Shown: positions 33,480 through 48,200, counted from the stretch's first letter. The stretch is 64,000 nt of DNA from JANRJY01 sp033763735 (GCA_033763735.1 JANRJY010000026.1:112299-176298), one strand, 5' to 3'. Notes: generated by a model from the letters alone, not told the origin. Made by a program: numbers and translations.

Positions 33480-34427
33480 ATGAAATCATTCACTATTGCT
33501 TTTATTTCATTCATTATTCTTTCTTGTGGTCACGATGCCTCCAAAAGTGGTCAGGATACTGCAACTTATGGCACTGCCAAAATAGCTTCTGATGAATCAT
33601 TCCAAAATTTGGTTGATGCGGAACTTATGGTGTTTCATGCGCAATATACTAGCGCAGATCTTAAGGTAATTTATAAACCGGAAGAAGAAGCATTTTTGGA
33701 TTTTTTCAAAGATAGTGTTCGGTTGATAGTAACCTCCAAAAGACTAGCTCCTGCTGATTCTGAATCTTTAGTAAAATCTAAAATAATTCCAAAAACATTA
33801 AAAATCGCTACAGATGGCGTAGCCTTGGTTGTGAATAACAGTAATCCGGATAGTATGCTCACTATGAAGCAATTAAAACAAATATTTGATGGAAGTATTA
33901 CTCATTGGAAAGATTTAGGGAAGAGATCATTGAACGAAAAAATCCAAATTATTTTTGACAATAACAATTCCAGCAATTTGCGATTCGTTCGTAATGCATT
34001 TGAACTAAATACCATATCTTCAAACATCTATGTAGCAGGTTCGAATAAAAAAGTAGTGGAATATGTATCTCAAAACAAAAACACAATTGGTGTCATAGGT
34101 TCAAACTGGATAAGCGATACAGACGACAGTACATCAAAGTCTTTTTTGAAATCTGTAAAAGTTGTAGCAATTTCATCCCTTGATATTCCAACAAGTGCCA
34201 ACGATTATTACCAGCCATATCAGGCATACGTTGCCACAGGTGATTATCCACTCAGTAGGAATGTATACATAATCAGTAGAGAAACCCGAACAGGACTTGG
34301 GACAGGATTTACTGCATTTTGTGCAAGTGAAATAGGACAAAGAATTATATTAAAAATGGGTTTAGTGCCCGCCACAGCCCCTGTAAGAATTATAAAAACC
34401 AAAAACAAACCTTTAAGTGAACTTTAA
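33480..34427 (+). CDS. PstS-like phosphate-binding lipoprotein (ABC transporter substrate-binding fold)
   Basis: The protein has 315 residues from the ATG at 33480 (MKSFTIAFISFIILSCGHD). This start gives a clean lipoprotein signal with lipobox Cys16; a GTG at 33447 is in frame but would spoil the signal. Motifs such as LTMKQLKQIFDGSITHWKDLG and NTIGVIGSNWISD are those of PstS/PBP-superfamily proteins. No pstCAB genes follow, so it may sense or scavenge rather than feed a transporter. As I recall, Bacteroidota often have a PstS-like gene followed by a TPR gene directly after the ExbB/ExbD/TonB genes; here repeats and small genes intervene. Confidence 0.8.
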   Translation: MKSFTIAFISFIILSCGHDASKSGQDTATYGTAKIASDESFQNLVDAELMVFHAQYTSADLKVIYKPEEEAFLDFFKDSVRLIVTSKRLAPADSESLVKSKIIPKTLKIATDGVALVVNNSNPDSMLTMKQLKQIFDGSITHWKDLGKRSLNEKIQIIFDNNNSSNLRFVRNAFELNTISSNIYVAGSNKKVVEYVSQNKNTIGVIGSNWISDTDDSTSKSFLKSVKVVAISSLDIPTSANDYYQPYQAYVATGDYPLSRNVYIISRETRTGLGTGFTAFCASEIGQRIILKMGLVPATAPVRIIKTKNKPLSEL

Positions 34428-34437
34428 TACCAATCTA

Positions 34438-36084
34438 ATGAAAACGCATATTATAAAAATAGTACTATTGAGCACACTTTTGTTGCCGTTTACCATAATG
34501 AGTCAATCCATTTCTGATGGCTTAAAATATATGGAAATGGAGCAATTCGGCAATGCACGTAAAGTGTTTACACAGTTAGCAAATTCGGCTCCACAAAACG
34601 CTGAAAATCAATATTATTTAGGAGATTTTTATATCAAAATGTCATTGCTCGACACCAGCGATGATCGCAGTATTGACTCTGCAACCGTTTGTTTTAATAA
34701 AGGAATAACAGCAGACCCAAAGTTTGCACTCAACTATGTGGGGTTAGGTACCGTTGCCTATATCAAAAATAATTGGGACGAATCGGCACGTAACTTTCAG
34801 AAAGCGGTTGATAATGGTCGCAAAAATGCTCAGGTATATGCCAACATAGGTGAAGCTTACTTAATTAAAGGCAAAAGAGACGTAAAAGTAGCTGTACCCC
34901 AACTTGAAAAGGCTGCTCAGTTGGATGCAAAAAACACAGACATCATGCTTTTGTTAGGGGATGCCTATTTACTTGCGGATGAAGGAAGTGGTTCAAGAGC
35001 CATTAAACAATATGAAATGGCACTTAAAGCAAATCCAAAACTAGCAAAAGCACACATGAAAGGTGGTAGAATATACTTACAAGCACGCAATTTTGAAGAA
35101 GCATTGAAATACTATGACCGTGCAATTGAAGCTGATCCTACTTTTTCACCAGCCTACAGAGAAAGGGCTGAGTTGTATTTCAAGTTGAGAGGTTATCGCG
35201 AAAAAGCACCAGCGGAATACAAAAAATATTTGAGTATGTCGGATGGAAATTATCGTTCCAAATTTCGTTTTGCATTTTTTTGCTTCATTAGTGGCGATTA
35301 TTCCGATGCAGTAGAAATGCTTCAAACCTTATTTAAAGAAAATCCTAATGATAGAATATTGTTAAGGCTTTCGGCTTATTGCAGTTACGAAACCGGTGCC
35401 GGTATGAAAGATACCGTTGCAGCAAAACCATATTTCAAATCAGGGTTGGAGCAAATGAACAAATTTATTACGCTTACAACTGATACTAACAAACTATTGC
35501 CTTCAGATTATGAATATTTAGGCAAACTGTTAATTAAATCAGGCAATGATAGCCTTGGAGCAAAAAACTTAATTAAAGTAGTTAAAAAAGATTCGACTAA
35601 GTATGAAATATACAACGACTTAGCTAAGCTTGCAACGGACAAAAAGAAATATAAAAACGCAGCAGCGTATTATACTGCTTATTACAAATTCAAAAAACCG
35701 GGTTTGAACGATTACCTGACTTGGGGTCGTGCCTATTATAATGCGGGAGATTTTGTAAATGCAGACACCGTTTTTAACCAAATCATTAAAGCCAAGCCTG
35801 AAGAAATGCTAGGTTACAAATGGAGAGCATTAGCAAATGAATCGATGGATAAGAATTATAAATCAGGAAAGGCAGTGCCACATTTTCAAAAATTTATTGA
35901 GATGGCTATAGCAAAAGATCCGGCAAAATACAAAAGTGATATTATTAGAGGCTACACTTATATGGGATTGTATGCGCTTAATCAAAAAGACCAAAAGAAA
36001 TCAATTGATTATTGGAAAAAGATATTAGAACTTGACCCTAATGATGCTAATGGATTGATGATGAAGCAGAATTTGAAGTTTTAA
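34438..36084 (+). CDS. Secreted/periplasmic TPR protein
   Basis: The protein has 548 residues from the ATG at 34438, which yields a good signal peptide (KIVLLSTLLLPFTIMSQS); an upstream GTG overlaps the previous gene. It is built of tetratricopeptide-like repeats throughout, for example AENQYYLGDFYIKMSL, FALNYVGLGTVAYIKNNWDES, AKAHMKGGRIYLQARNFEEA and FSPAYRERAELYFKLRGY, with about ten or more repeats. It likely scaffolds protein interactions in the periplasm. It is 10 bp after the PstS-like gene and is probably co-transcribed with it. Confidence 0.85.
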   Translation: MKTHIIKIVLLSTLLLPFTIMSQSISDGLKYMEMEQFGNARKVFTQLANSAPQNAENQYYLGDFYIKMSLLDTSDDRSIDSATVCFNKGITADPKFALNYVGLGTVAYIKNNWDESARNFQKAVDNGRKNAQVYANIGEAYLIKGKRDVKVAVPQLEKAAQLDAKNTDIMLLLGDAYLLADEGSGSRAIKQYEMALKANPKLAKAHMKGGRIYLQARNFEEALKYYDRAIEADPTFSPAYRERAELYFKLRGYREKAPAEYKKYLSMSDGNYRSKFRFAFFCFISGDYSDAVEMLQTLFKENPNDRILLRLSAYCSYETGAGMKDTVAAKPYFKSGLEQMNKFITLTTDTNKLLPSDYEYLGKLLIKSGNDSLGAKNLIKVVKKDSTKYEIYNDLAKLATDKKKYKNAAAYYTAYYKFKKPGLNDYLTWGRAYYNAGDFVNADTVFNQIIKAKPEEMLGYKWRALANESMDKNYKSGKAVPHFQKFIEMAIAKDPAKYKSDIIRGYTYMGLYALNQKDQKKSIDYWKKILELDPNDANGLMMKQNLKF

Positions 36085-36148
36085 ATTTTTATTTACCCAC
36101 ACAACCTTATTTATTTTTAATAATTTCTATACAAAAATAGCACCTATC

Positions 36149-36180
36149 ATTGTAATATATGATTGGCTTGCTTATTTTTA
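36149..36180 (+). promoter_or_regulatory. Candidate promoter of the giant surface protein gene
   Basis: ATTG at 36149-36152 (three of four matches to TTTG) is followed after exactly 20 bp by TATTTTTA at 36173-36180 (one mismatch in the -7 box). The predicted leader is about 35 bp. Confidence 0.4.
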
Positions 36181-36219
36181 GCATCCTTTACTGAATTTTT
36201 AATTCAACGACCCAACTAA

Positions 36220-39200
36220 ATGAATCAAATATTACGCAACGCTAGAATTGTATTGTTTATCTGTATCAATACTTTATTTGCACAAATACCCACTACAAAT
36301 TTAAGCCTTTGGCTAAGGGCAGATGCGGGATTAACAACCACTACAGGAAGTGTAATTAATTCCAATTGGACAGATCAATCTCCTAACGGATTAATTATGA
36401 CTAGAAATGGAAGTCCAACTTTAGTTACCATTTCAACTCTTAATGGTCAAAGATTTGTTCGAAGTGCTGGAGCATATTTTACACTAAATAGTGGCGTTTT
36501 TAATTTTAATAAACTTACATTTTTTGCGGTTGCAAATATATCTGCAGGTGATATTTTTTATAGAGCAGGTGAATATGGATTTGGAATTGAATCAGGTAGT
36601 AGTGGTCGATTTTACATTAATTCAAGTGCGTCTAACAAAGTGATATACCCCAATTATTTCAATAATACATCAATATTTTTTGGTTCATACAATCTAAATT
36701 CAATCACTGGCTCAATTAATACAACTACGTTATCACCATTTGTATATAATGGTGCTATGTCTTCAAGTGGGTTGCTGTATATAGGAAATGGATATGGAAC
36801 TTTAACTGGAGATTTAGCAGAATTAATAATGTATAATGGGGAACTTACTCCAAGTGAAAGAACTCAAGTGTACAATTATCTTTCAACCAAATATAATATT
36901 GGCATTCTTCCAAACGCCCCACAAATAAGTGCAATTGGAACTCAATCGAGTTCTGAACCTACTTATGTGGGTACAAGAGTATCACTCGGAGGTTGCTTTG
37001 GCACCGGTGATATTATTACCGTTAGAGGAATTAATTTCAGTTCCGTAACCGGAGTTAGTTTGAATGGCAATTCTATATCGGGGATTACATTCTACAGTTC
37101 AAGTTTGATTGGTTTTACTTTACCTGATGCATCCACTTATCCCACGGGAACAGATTTTACAGGGAATGTATCCATAACCAATCCATTTGGCACAGGTGTT
37201 TCTCCTTTACCTTTACAAGTAATTTATTGCCCTACCTCACCAGCAAGTGTTATTTCTGCTGCAAGGAGTGGTTCATTTGCTGTTTCAGGATCTGATTTAA
37301 GCCAAATTTCTTCTGTAACCATTGGGGGCTTTACTACTACCGGTTTTTATGACTCTTTTTCAAAAACATATCGAGTTACTATTCCTCCAACAATGCCACT
37401 TGGTAACCAAACGGTTACACTTATTCAGAATACGGTATTAGGTCCACAACCTTACGACTTGTTCAATCAAGTAAATATTGTCACTTCATTGCCATCTCCC
37501 ATCATCACCAACATAGCCCCTCAAAAAGCCGCTGCAGGTAGCTTAATAACGATTAACGGATCCAACTTTGGCTCAAGTGTAGGCGATAATATTGTGAACT
37601 TTGGAGCGGTGAAAGGGTTAATAAATTCGGCTTCCTCAACACAAATTACTGCAATAGCACCTGTTGGATTGACTCATGAAAACACCAACCTTTTAAATCA
37701 AAACTCAGGGTTGAGCACACAATACAACATTCCGTATTACAACACTTTCACCGGAGGCGGAGGCATTACAACCAATACATTTGCTCCATATGTGTCATTT
37801 ACTGAAGGATACTACTATGGGTATTTTAGTGCCATTGGAGACTTAAATAATGATGGAAGACCTGAAATAATTACCTCGCATTTTTCCAATAATGTGATTA
37901 CTATTTTACAAAATGCAAGCACCGGCAATACCATTAATGGATCATCTTTTCAAAGTTACTTTACACTGAATACCTCATCGAATTGTGGTCAAGTAATAAT
38001 TAAAGATTTTGACAATGACAGTAGGTTGGATATTGGAGTATTTAATTTTGGTGGGCAAATAAATATATTTAGAAATATCAGTAATGGCGGCAACCTTTCT
38101 GCTGCAAGTTTTGCTACACCTGTGGTTATAACTGTACCTGTTGGAGGATATGCATTTGATGCCGGGGATATGGATGCAGATGGTAAATTAGACTTAGTTG
38201 TGGCCGCATATGGCATCAACAATAATTTATATCTCTATAAAAATCAATTTATTGCAGGTACCATTACCGGTAGTTCTTTTGCCAGTGCCGTTACGATTGG
38301 GTTTGGAACGGGAGCTTATCCATTTGAACTAAAAGTAGTAGATGTAGATAATGATGGCAAACCGGATATAACTACCATTAATAAGAACAATTCAGGAAAT
38401 TCAACCATTTCTGTATTCCGAAACATTGCCACTACCGGAGTCATCAATACCTCTTCATTGAATACACCGGTTACGTTTACCCTGCCTAATACAGCAAGTA
38501 CGGCAGCTCCTGATCCGGTGCTGGGATTGGAATTTGCGGATTTTGACTCAGACGGTAAACTGGATATTGTAGCAAGTAACCCTACACAAAATTCCATTTC
38601 TATATTCAAAAACAAAACATCTGTGGGAACGATAAATAGTAGCTCTTTTAATGAAAGATACGACTATTCAACGGCTCTGAATCCTTACGGTGTAGCCGTA
38701 GGTGACTTAACGGGCGATGGCAAAATTGATATCGCTGTTGCAAGCTATAACGAAGCCAAAATAAGCTTACTTAGGAATATCTCAACACAGGGAACGCTTA
38801 CAGGCAGCAGTTTTTCATCAAAAACCGACATCGCTTCTATTGGAACAACCAACCTACAACCCCAAATTGTAGATATGGACGGAGATTCAAAACCGGAGGT
38901 GGTTGTTTCGAATTACAATAATTTTACTTCATTAGTTTTCAGAAATTTGATTGATAATCCTGCATCCATTACAGGATTTAGCCCTAGTTCAGGATTGCCG
39001 CTGAGTCAGGTTACACTTACGGGTAACAACTTTAACAATGTCACTCAAGTGCGCATGGGTACCATTACAGGAGGATCCATTTTGGCTGTGAGTAGCAATT
39101 ATATTGTGGTTCGCATACCAGCAGGTGCTGCATCAAACAATATTTACTTGGTGAACAATTCAGGTTCGGAAGCAGGTACTTCCGGAATTTTTACTATTAC

Positions 39201-42200
39201 AGGTGCTACCCCTTATGCCGTCATTACAAGTGTAAGCCCTATCAACGCAAGTTTGGGCAGTAGTGTCGTTATTCAAGGAAGTGGATTTGACGCTATCCCA
39301 AGTTTGAATAATGTATGGTTTGGTGCAACTAAAATGCCTGTGACCAGTGCTACCCTTAATCAAATGGTGGTTTCAGTAGTGGGTGGTGCATCAAGTTCCA
39401 AAATAACCTACCAAAATGCATACGGATTGAATGACCAATGGAAATTGCCTTTTGGGTATTCGTTTAATGGAGGGAACATTGCAAGTGGGTCGTTTACAAA
39501 CAATGCTACTCTAAATACTGGAAGTCTACCTTATAATGTAATTTCAAATGATTTGGATAGTGATGGAAAACCTGACTTGATTGCAACTAATTGGAATACG
39601 AGCTCTAATCATTTATCTGTTTATAGAAACAATAGTATAAATGGTACAATAACGGCTAGTTCATTTGCATTACCGTTCAACTTGAGTGGTTACACGGCTA
39701 GTAATCCGTTTCAAGCAGCTGTAGGCGATTTGGATGGTGATGGAAAACCTGAAATAGTATTACCATTTTACAATACTGGGTATTTCACTATTTTCAAGAA
39801 TAACAGTTCCCCAACTACTCTAACAGCAGCTTCATTTTCTAAAAATGACATTCAAGTTTTACCAACCGGATATGGTTCTTATGGGTCTGCGATTGCTGAT
39901 ATAGATAATGATGGGTTTAACGACATAGTGTTTAGTTCATATTTAAATAGTGGTATATTTATATATAGAAATCTAGGAAATGGACGCCTAGATGCCGGAG
40001 GTTTTCAATTTACAAATTTTTGGACTACAGGTGGCAACCCTTCCAATATTCAAATAAGTGATATTGATAGTGATGGCAAGCTGGATATTTTGGTAGGAAA
40101 TACCAGTACAACTTACTTTTCTATTTTTAGAAATATTAGCACTGTTGGTGGAATTAGTGCCTCATCTTTAGCTACTAGAATTGATTTACAAACACCTAAC
40201 AATCCATATGGGGTAACTTTTGCAGACCTCAATTCGGATGGCAAACCTGAGATTATCAATACTAATTATTCCACTAATCAAATATCCATCTTTCAGAACA
40301 ATTGCAGTACCTCAACAATAACAGCTTCGAATTTCAGCAGAATAGATTTGCCTTGTATTGCAAGTTCAGGTCCTTACGGTTTGCATTCAGGTGATTTGGA
40401 TGGTGATGGTAAGCCGGAAATTGTTGTTACAAGTCAAAGTGTTACTCAATACTCTGTTTTTAAAAACAATTTTACTGCGGGTAATATATCATCTTCTCAA
40501 TTTTCAAGATATGATTTTAATAATTCCCAATTTTTGTCAGGAGTAGAGTTGGTAGATTTGGATTTAGACGGCAAACAAGAAATTGTGACCGCCAATACTA
40601 ATGCCAATACAATTAATATCTTTAAGAATCAAATAGGAAATGGACAAGTTCCCACGATTACCGGATTTAATCCTTCAAGTGGGTTGGCATTGTCAACTTT
40701 TGTTACGGTTACGGGAAATGGCTTTTCAAGCGCAAGTGGAGTTACTTTGGCTAATGTTCCAGTGGCAAGTTTTAATGTAATTAATGCAAATACAATGGTA
40801 TTCAGGGTACCAAATAGTACCATTTCAGGTAAAATTGGCATTGCGAATCAATTCGGAACGGTTGGGCTTTCAACAGCTGATTTTACAGTTACAGGTGCAG
40901 CCCCTATTCCGAATATTACCAACATAATTCCTTACAGTGGTAATACAGGTTCATCCGTAGTAATATCAGGAAGTGGGTTTGATTTAACCCCCAACAATAA
41001 CATTGTTTTTTTTGGAGCCATGAGTGCTAATGTAGTTAGTGCGAGTGCTAACTCATTAACGGTAACTGTTCCTAATGGAGCGACTAATGAAAATGTGAGA
41101 GTCAGTAATATTTCATCGGGATTAATTGGTGAAAGCTACAAGCCATTTGTTACAACATTCCCAAATTCGGGTACCATTACCGGTGCTACTTTTGCCCCTA
41201 GAGTAGATATTCCTTCGGAAGTAAATGTTATAGCTACTATATTAGCTGACCTTGATGGTGATGGAAAAAATGACTTAATCGCTTCAAATTATAATTACAA
41301 CACCATTTGGGTTTATAGAAATACCGGAACAGGAGCCAACTTAGCTACTCAATTTGCCCCTAAACAAATATTTACAACCGGTTCATATGCATATAAAATG
41401 ACCACCGGTGATATAGATGGAGATGGTAAAATAGACTTGGTAGTATCAAACTATAATAACGCTTCTGTTTCAATATTTAAAAACACCTCATCGATTGGCG
41501 GAATTTCTCTTGCTCCTAAAGTTGATTTTATAACGGGTACCAATCCTACAGGGGTTAAGTTGGCAGACCTTGACAAAGATGGAGCACTTGATTTGATTGT
41601 AGCTAATTACAATACTTCCGGTTTCTTTTCGGTATTTAAAAACACTAATATTTTAGGAACCATTACTGGAAACACATTTGCCAGCAGGCAGGATTTCACA
41701 TGCGATTACTATGCGTACGATATTACCGTTGGGGACATTGACAAGGACGGACTTCAAGATATTGCCATTGGCACTCAAAACACCAATATCATTGGCGTTT
41801 TTAAGAATATTAGCTCTTCTGGTTCTATTTCATTCAATCCAAAAGTTTCAGTTATTTCTCAGTTTTATCCATGGGATGTAAAATTATCAGATATTGATGG
41901 AGATGATTTCCTTGATTTGGTTGTTTCAAATTCAAGCTACAGTACTATTTCTGTATTAAGAAATACAGGAACAATAGGTACAATAACAGCTTCCAATTTT
42001 GCTGCCCGACAAGATTATAATAGTACTTCAAGTAATTATTCTCTTGCCTTGTGTGATATTGATGGCGATGGTAAAATTGATATAACCAATGCAAGTAACG
42101 GCATTCAAACTGTATCTGTGTTGAGAAATGTATCAACTTCAGGAGGAATAAATGTCAACTCATTATCACCTAAAATTGATTTTCAAACAAACATTGGAAA

Positions 42201-45200
42201 TTCATATTACCACACATTTGGAGATATTACCGGAGATGGACTACCGGAAATGATTGTGCCACAATACAGTTCAGGGACTATTTCTATTTTCAAAAACATG
42301 ACTGCTCCTAATCCTACAATCACCGGGTTTAGTCCACAAACGGGTACAATAAACGTAGATATAATTACTGTTTCCGGCTTTGGGCTTAATGGTGTAACAA
42401 AAATTCAAGTAGGTTCCGGTTTAACCTCAAATGTAACATCATTAGGATCAAATACTTTAATTTTCAAAGTGCCATTATTGGCAACTACCGGGTTGATAAC
42501 AGCAACTAATTCATTTAACGCTTCAAGCATTTCTATAGCCACATTTACAGTTTTAGGGCTCTCTCCATTGCCAATTGTAACTTCGGTTTCGCCAATTAAT
42601 ACCTCTAATTCTGATATAATTACCTTATCAGGAAGTGGATTCGGTACTGTATTGGGTCAAAATGTGGTATATATTGGTGCTGAAAGAGTTGTAGTTCAAT
42701 CAGTAAATCAAAATCAGATTACCGTTCAAAACCAAATCGGTACCAATAATGGCGCAATTTCAGTAATTAATACAATCAGTGGTTTGCAAGGCATTGCCAA
42801 TCAGTTTGTAAACAACACATTTTCGGGACCCAATACCATTGTAGGAGCCAGTTTTGCCCCTTATGTGTCAACCACTACCAATTGGAATTCTTATATAAGT
42901 GAAATAGCTGACCTGGATGGAGATGGGAAAAACGATTTGATTTCGGCTGGATATGGAAATAATAGCATTTCTGTTTTCAGAAATGTAAGTTCCGTAGGTG
43001 GCTTTTCATTTGCTACCAGGCAAGATTTTACAGTCGGTACTAATCCATTTGGATTGGCTGTTGCTGATTTTGATAATGATGGACGTAAAGATATAGCAGT
43101 TGGCAACTATTCAAGTGGCAATATTTCATTATTTAAGAATATTTCAACAATAGGCAATATTGCTTTTGCAACACGAGTAGATATAATAACTACCAGTTTT
43201 AGTCCTTATGGTTTTATTAGTTCAGGAGACTTAGATGGTGATGGTTTTTTGGATTTAGCCATTTCAGGTTATTACAACAGTTCGATAGTTTTACTTAAAA
43301 ACCAAGGAATCGTAGGAACGATTACCGGTGCGAGTTTTGGAAATAGATTTGACATTACTGGCTACTCAAATATGTATGACGCTCAGATTGTGGATGTGGA
43401 TGGCGACAATAAAAACGACTTGGTATTTGTGGCTACAGGAAGCAATATATTAGCCATAAGAAAAAACATAGGCATTCAAGGCGATTTCAGTCTTTCAATG
43501 TTTGCACCTGCAATTACTTTTGGTACATCTACGGCTCCTACAAAGATGACAATCAGAGATTTGGATAGAGATGGAAAGCTCGATGTTATAGTTACAAATC
43601 AATCAACCAGTTTCTTATCTGTTTTCAAAAATAATACCGTCGGAAATACAATCACAGGAAGTTCATTTAGTTCTTTCACTATAGGTTCACAAGGTAATCC
43701 ATTTGGAGTAACAAGTGCAGACATTGATGGAGATGGCAGGTTGGATATTTTATATGGCAGTTACAATAATGCTAAACTATCGGTAAATCGAAACATAAGT
43801 ACTATTGGTGGGTTATCAGCAGCATCATTCGCACCACGTGTTGATTATACCTCTCAAGGAGGTATATATGGCGTAACAGAAGGCGACATAGATGGAGATG
43901 GAAAAACTGATATATTAGCTTCAATCTATAATACTAACACCCTAAACATTTTTAGAAATTTATCTGGACCAACGCCATCCATTACAGGATTTTCACCTCT
44001 TACCGGTACTGCCGGAATTACAATTGTTTCCATTTCCGGTTTTGGTTTTAACAATATTACCAGTGTTGGAATTGCCGGATTCATTTCTCCAAATTATACA
44101 ATTTTAGGCAATAATGTGATATTAGCAAAAGTACCCATTTCTGCATCATCAGGATTAATCACTGTAACTAATGTATTTTTTGCATCAGGAGTTAGTAATC
44201 AGTCATTTACAGTAACTGGTGCTTATCCTTATCCTAGTATTAGCGGAATTGTTCCAAATGTGGCTGCTGTTGGTGAAACTATCCAAATCAACGGTTCAAA
44301 TTTTGGAGCTTTAACCTCATTAAATGATGTATTTTTTGGGAATATAAAAGCCAATGTATCATTTGCTTCACCAAGCAGTTTGCAAGTTACAGTCCCTGTT
44401 TCAAGTGAATATAAAAACATACGTATCACCAATAAATTCAACCAACTAGCATCTGAATATAATTACCCTTTCAATCCCACATTTGCCGGTATGAATACCA
44501 TAACGGGAGCAACTTATGCTCCAAAAGTAGATCAAGCCATGGGAATTGGCGCAGCATACAGATTGGCCGTAGGTGATATTGATGGAGATGGTAAACTTGA
44601 TGTAATTACTGGAACCTACAATTCAAGTTATATTAGTATTTTTAGAAATATTTCATCGCCAGGAACTTGGACAGGCACCTCCTTTGCCCCTAGAGTGGAT
44701 ATTAATATTGGATACACTTATTTCCATGAAATTGAATTGGCGGATGTTGATTTGGATGGAAAACTGGATATTGTTGTAGCACAATACAATAACAGTAACA
44801 TATTTATTATAAAAAATAATTCAAGTCCTGGTAACCTATCAAACGCCTCATTTTCAACTCCTGTCCAAATTGCAGGACCAACAAACACATATGCAGTTGA
44901 GGTAGCCGATTTTAATAATGATGGTTTTCTTGACTTAGCTGCCGCAGGTATAAGTGCTTCAGTCGTATCCGTATACCTTCACAATGGAGTTACAGGTACT
45001 ATTACAGGCCAGACATATGCTTCAAAAATTGATTTCAATAATTATTCCAATGTATATGATTTGGAAGCAGCTGATTTTAATGGTGATGGATTAATTGATT
45101 TAGCATCCGCAAATTATACCAATAACAATGTAAGTATCCTTCAAAACAGTTCTGTAAACAATAATATTTCATTTAGATCATCCGTGCCGTATTTTGTAAA

Positions 45201-48200
45201 TCAACCGCTTTCAATTAAGGCCGTGGATATTGATAGAGATGGAAAATTGGATTTTGTTACAAATAGCTATAATACTTCTAATGTCTATATTTTTAAAAAT
45301 AACCTTGCTACTAATACCATTACTTCAACATCTTTTGGAAATGCAGGTAACGGAATCACATTTGCAACAGGTGGAGCTAACTATGGTGTTGATGTATTTG
45401 ACATGGATGGCGATGGCAAATTAGATGTTCTCAGCGGTAATTATGCTGCAAATACGGTGTCTATTTTAAGAAATATAGGCAATGTTGGCACAATAACTTC
45501 AAGTACGCTTGCTACAAAAGTTGATTTAACCACAGCAGCATATCCATGCTATGTATTGGCAGCTGATTTGGATGGAGATACCAAACCCGACATCATAGTT
45601 CCAAATGCCAGTGCTAGTAATTTTTCAATAATCAGGAATAATTTATCATTTAATCCTACAGCAACCGGAATGAATCCGAATCAAGGTTCCGTTTTTTCAA
45701 TTGTTTCAATTAGTGGTTTTAATTTAAATTCAATCAATCAAGTTTCGATTGGAGGAGGCATTACTAATCAAATAACCATATTAGGTTCAAATGCGCTTCT
45801 TGCAATGATACCAATTAATGCTCAAAGTGGTAGTGTAATTGTAACCAATTCCCAAGGAAGTACTTCAACTGTACCGGGTATATTTACAGTAAATCCGGTT
45901 ATTTACCCAAGTGTAACTGGGATTTCACCTATTAATGCAGGGGTAGGCAATTCAATTATTATAAATGGTTTAAATTTTAGCACAATCGCAGGTAATAACA
46001 TAGTTTATTTTGGTCCAGTGAGGGCTACTGTTACAGGAAGCACAACTAACTTACTGAATATTAATGTGCCTTCAGGCGCAAATTATTCACAATTGGATTT
46101 ATTAGTCACAGATAAAAATATGCGAGCCCAATCGAATGATAGATTTAGCCCAACATTTGGTGGTAGTGGTACCATAGTAGGTTCTTCATTTGCAACACCC
46201 GTAACTAATAATGCTGGTTCAAGTCCATTTACAACCCATTTGGCTGATTTGGATAATGATGGCAAACCGGAAATAATAGTGACAAATTATAGTAGTGCAA
46301 CTATAGGCATTTATAAAAATAATACAACCGGCAATACCATCACAGGAACCTCATTTTCAAACGTTTTGAATTTAAGTGGCTCATATTCCTCACCTGCTGA
46401 TATTAAAGCAGTAGATGTAGATCATGATGGTCGCTTGGATTTGATTATTTCGGATAATTCGCTTCAATCCATCTTTGTTTGCAAAAATACCTCATCTGGA
46501 GGTTCAATATCTTTTGCAGCCCCTCAATCATATGCAGTGCCAAGTGTTGGTTATGTTTATAGTCAAGGAATAGATGTAGCTGATATTGATTATGATGGAT
46601 TTATGGATATAGTTGTTGCTTGTGGAAGTGCGAATAAAGTCTCAGTTTTTAAACATAATGCCGTACCAGGCATAATCAATGCAGCTACTTATAGTAATCG
46701 TACCGATTATAATACTTCAACAAATCCCATTTATGTAAAAACAGGTGATTTTGATAAAGATGGAAAAACAGACATTATAGTATCAAATTATGGAGCCAAT
46801 AATGTTCAAATTTTCAGAAATACAGCAATCCAAGGTATTATTAATGCCAGTTCATTAGCTGTGCCAATAACGATAACAGTGAGTACAAATCCTGCACAAA
46901 TTACCGTTGGAGATATTGATGGTGATGGCTGGCTAGATTTTGTAGTTGGTCATTATACCACTAATCAGATAAATGTTTATAGAAATAACAATATTGCAAA
47001 CACGATTACCGGAGGTTCATTTACACCAACCGTACTTACAACAAATGCTCGACCTGCCGGTGTATTGCTTACCGATCTCGATGGTGATTCAAAAGTTGAA
47101 ATCATCAATGGAGGCAGCGATAATGTTACTATTAGTGTTTTCAGGAATTTATCAAGTCCCGGCACTATAACTGCAAGTTCATTTGCCACTCGACTACCAA
47201 TCAATGCAGGAATTACTGGGGCAACTTATTTTGCTTCTGGGGACTTGGATGCTGATGGCAAACCGGAACTTATATTTCCAGGATATTTTAGTGCTCAATT
47301 AAGTATTCTTAAAAACCTTCAAACCAACTCCAACCTACCTACTATTACTTCATTTACTCCAAATGCCGAACGCAAAGGCAGAACAATGACAATTGGAGGA
47401 AACAATTTTGTGGGTGTTACATCTGTGTCACTGAATGGCACAACAATCCCTTATTTTGTCCAAAATACCAATACCATCTTAACAACCCTTACCGGCAATG
47501 CATCGAGTGGCTTGGTTTCAATTGTTGGTTTTGGAGGCAGTGGTCTTTCTGCTTTTGTTTTCACTGTTTTGGGAACTCCTGCTCCTTCTGTGGTGGGAAT
47601 TAATCCTAATCCGGTATTGCAAGGGGGAGTTATTACAATCACTGGTGCGGAAGTAGAATTTTTGTTAAATCCGATTACCATTTCAAGTAATGTAATAAGC
47701 AATTATTTGTATAATTCTGCTGCAGGAACAATTATTGCTACTGTACCAGGAAACGCCATTTCAGGTGACGTGAGACTTGCAACTTCTTTTGGAGGAATTT
47801 CTGTTATAAACACTAACTCATATTTAAATGTAACTCCTTTCTTGTTGCCTACAATTACCGGTTTCAATCCAACATCTGCATTGCCTGGAAGTTTGGTTTC
47901 TGCTTTAGGAAATAATTTGGTAAGCATTACCGGTTTTTCAATCAGTGGTGTTTCTATCTCTTTCAATGTTGTTAATTCAAGTTTGATAACATTCACGGTT
48001 CCTAGCGCATTAACAGGAAGGGCAAATGTTATCAATTACAGTGGTCAAACACAATCCTCTTCATTATTACAAATACTTACCGCACCTAATCCAAACTTTG
48101 GGAATATGTTATTGATGGATGGTAATAATAATCAAATAAATATTCCGGATAATAATGCAATAGATTTCACAAATAGCTTTACAGCTGAAGCTTATGTTAA

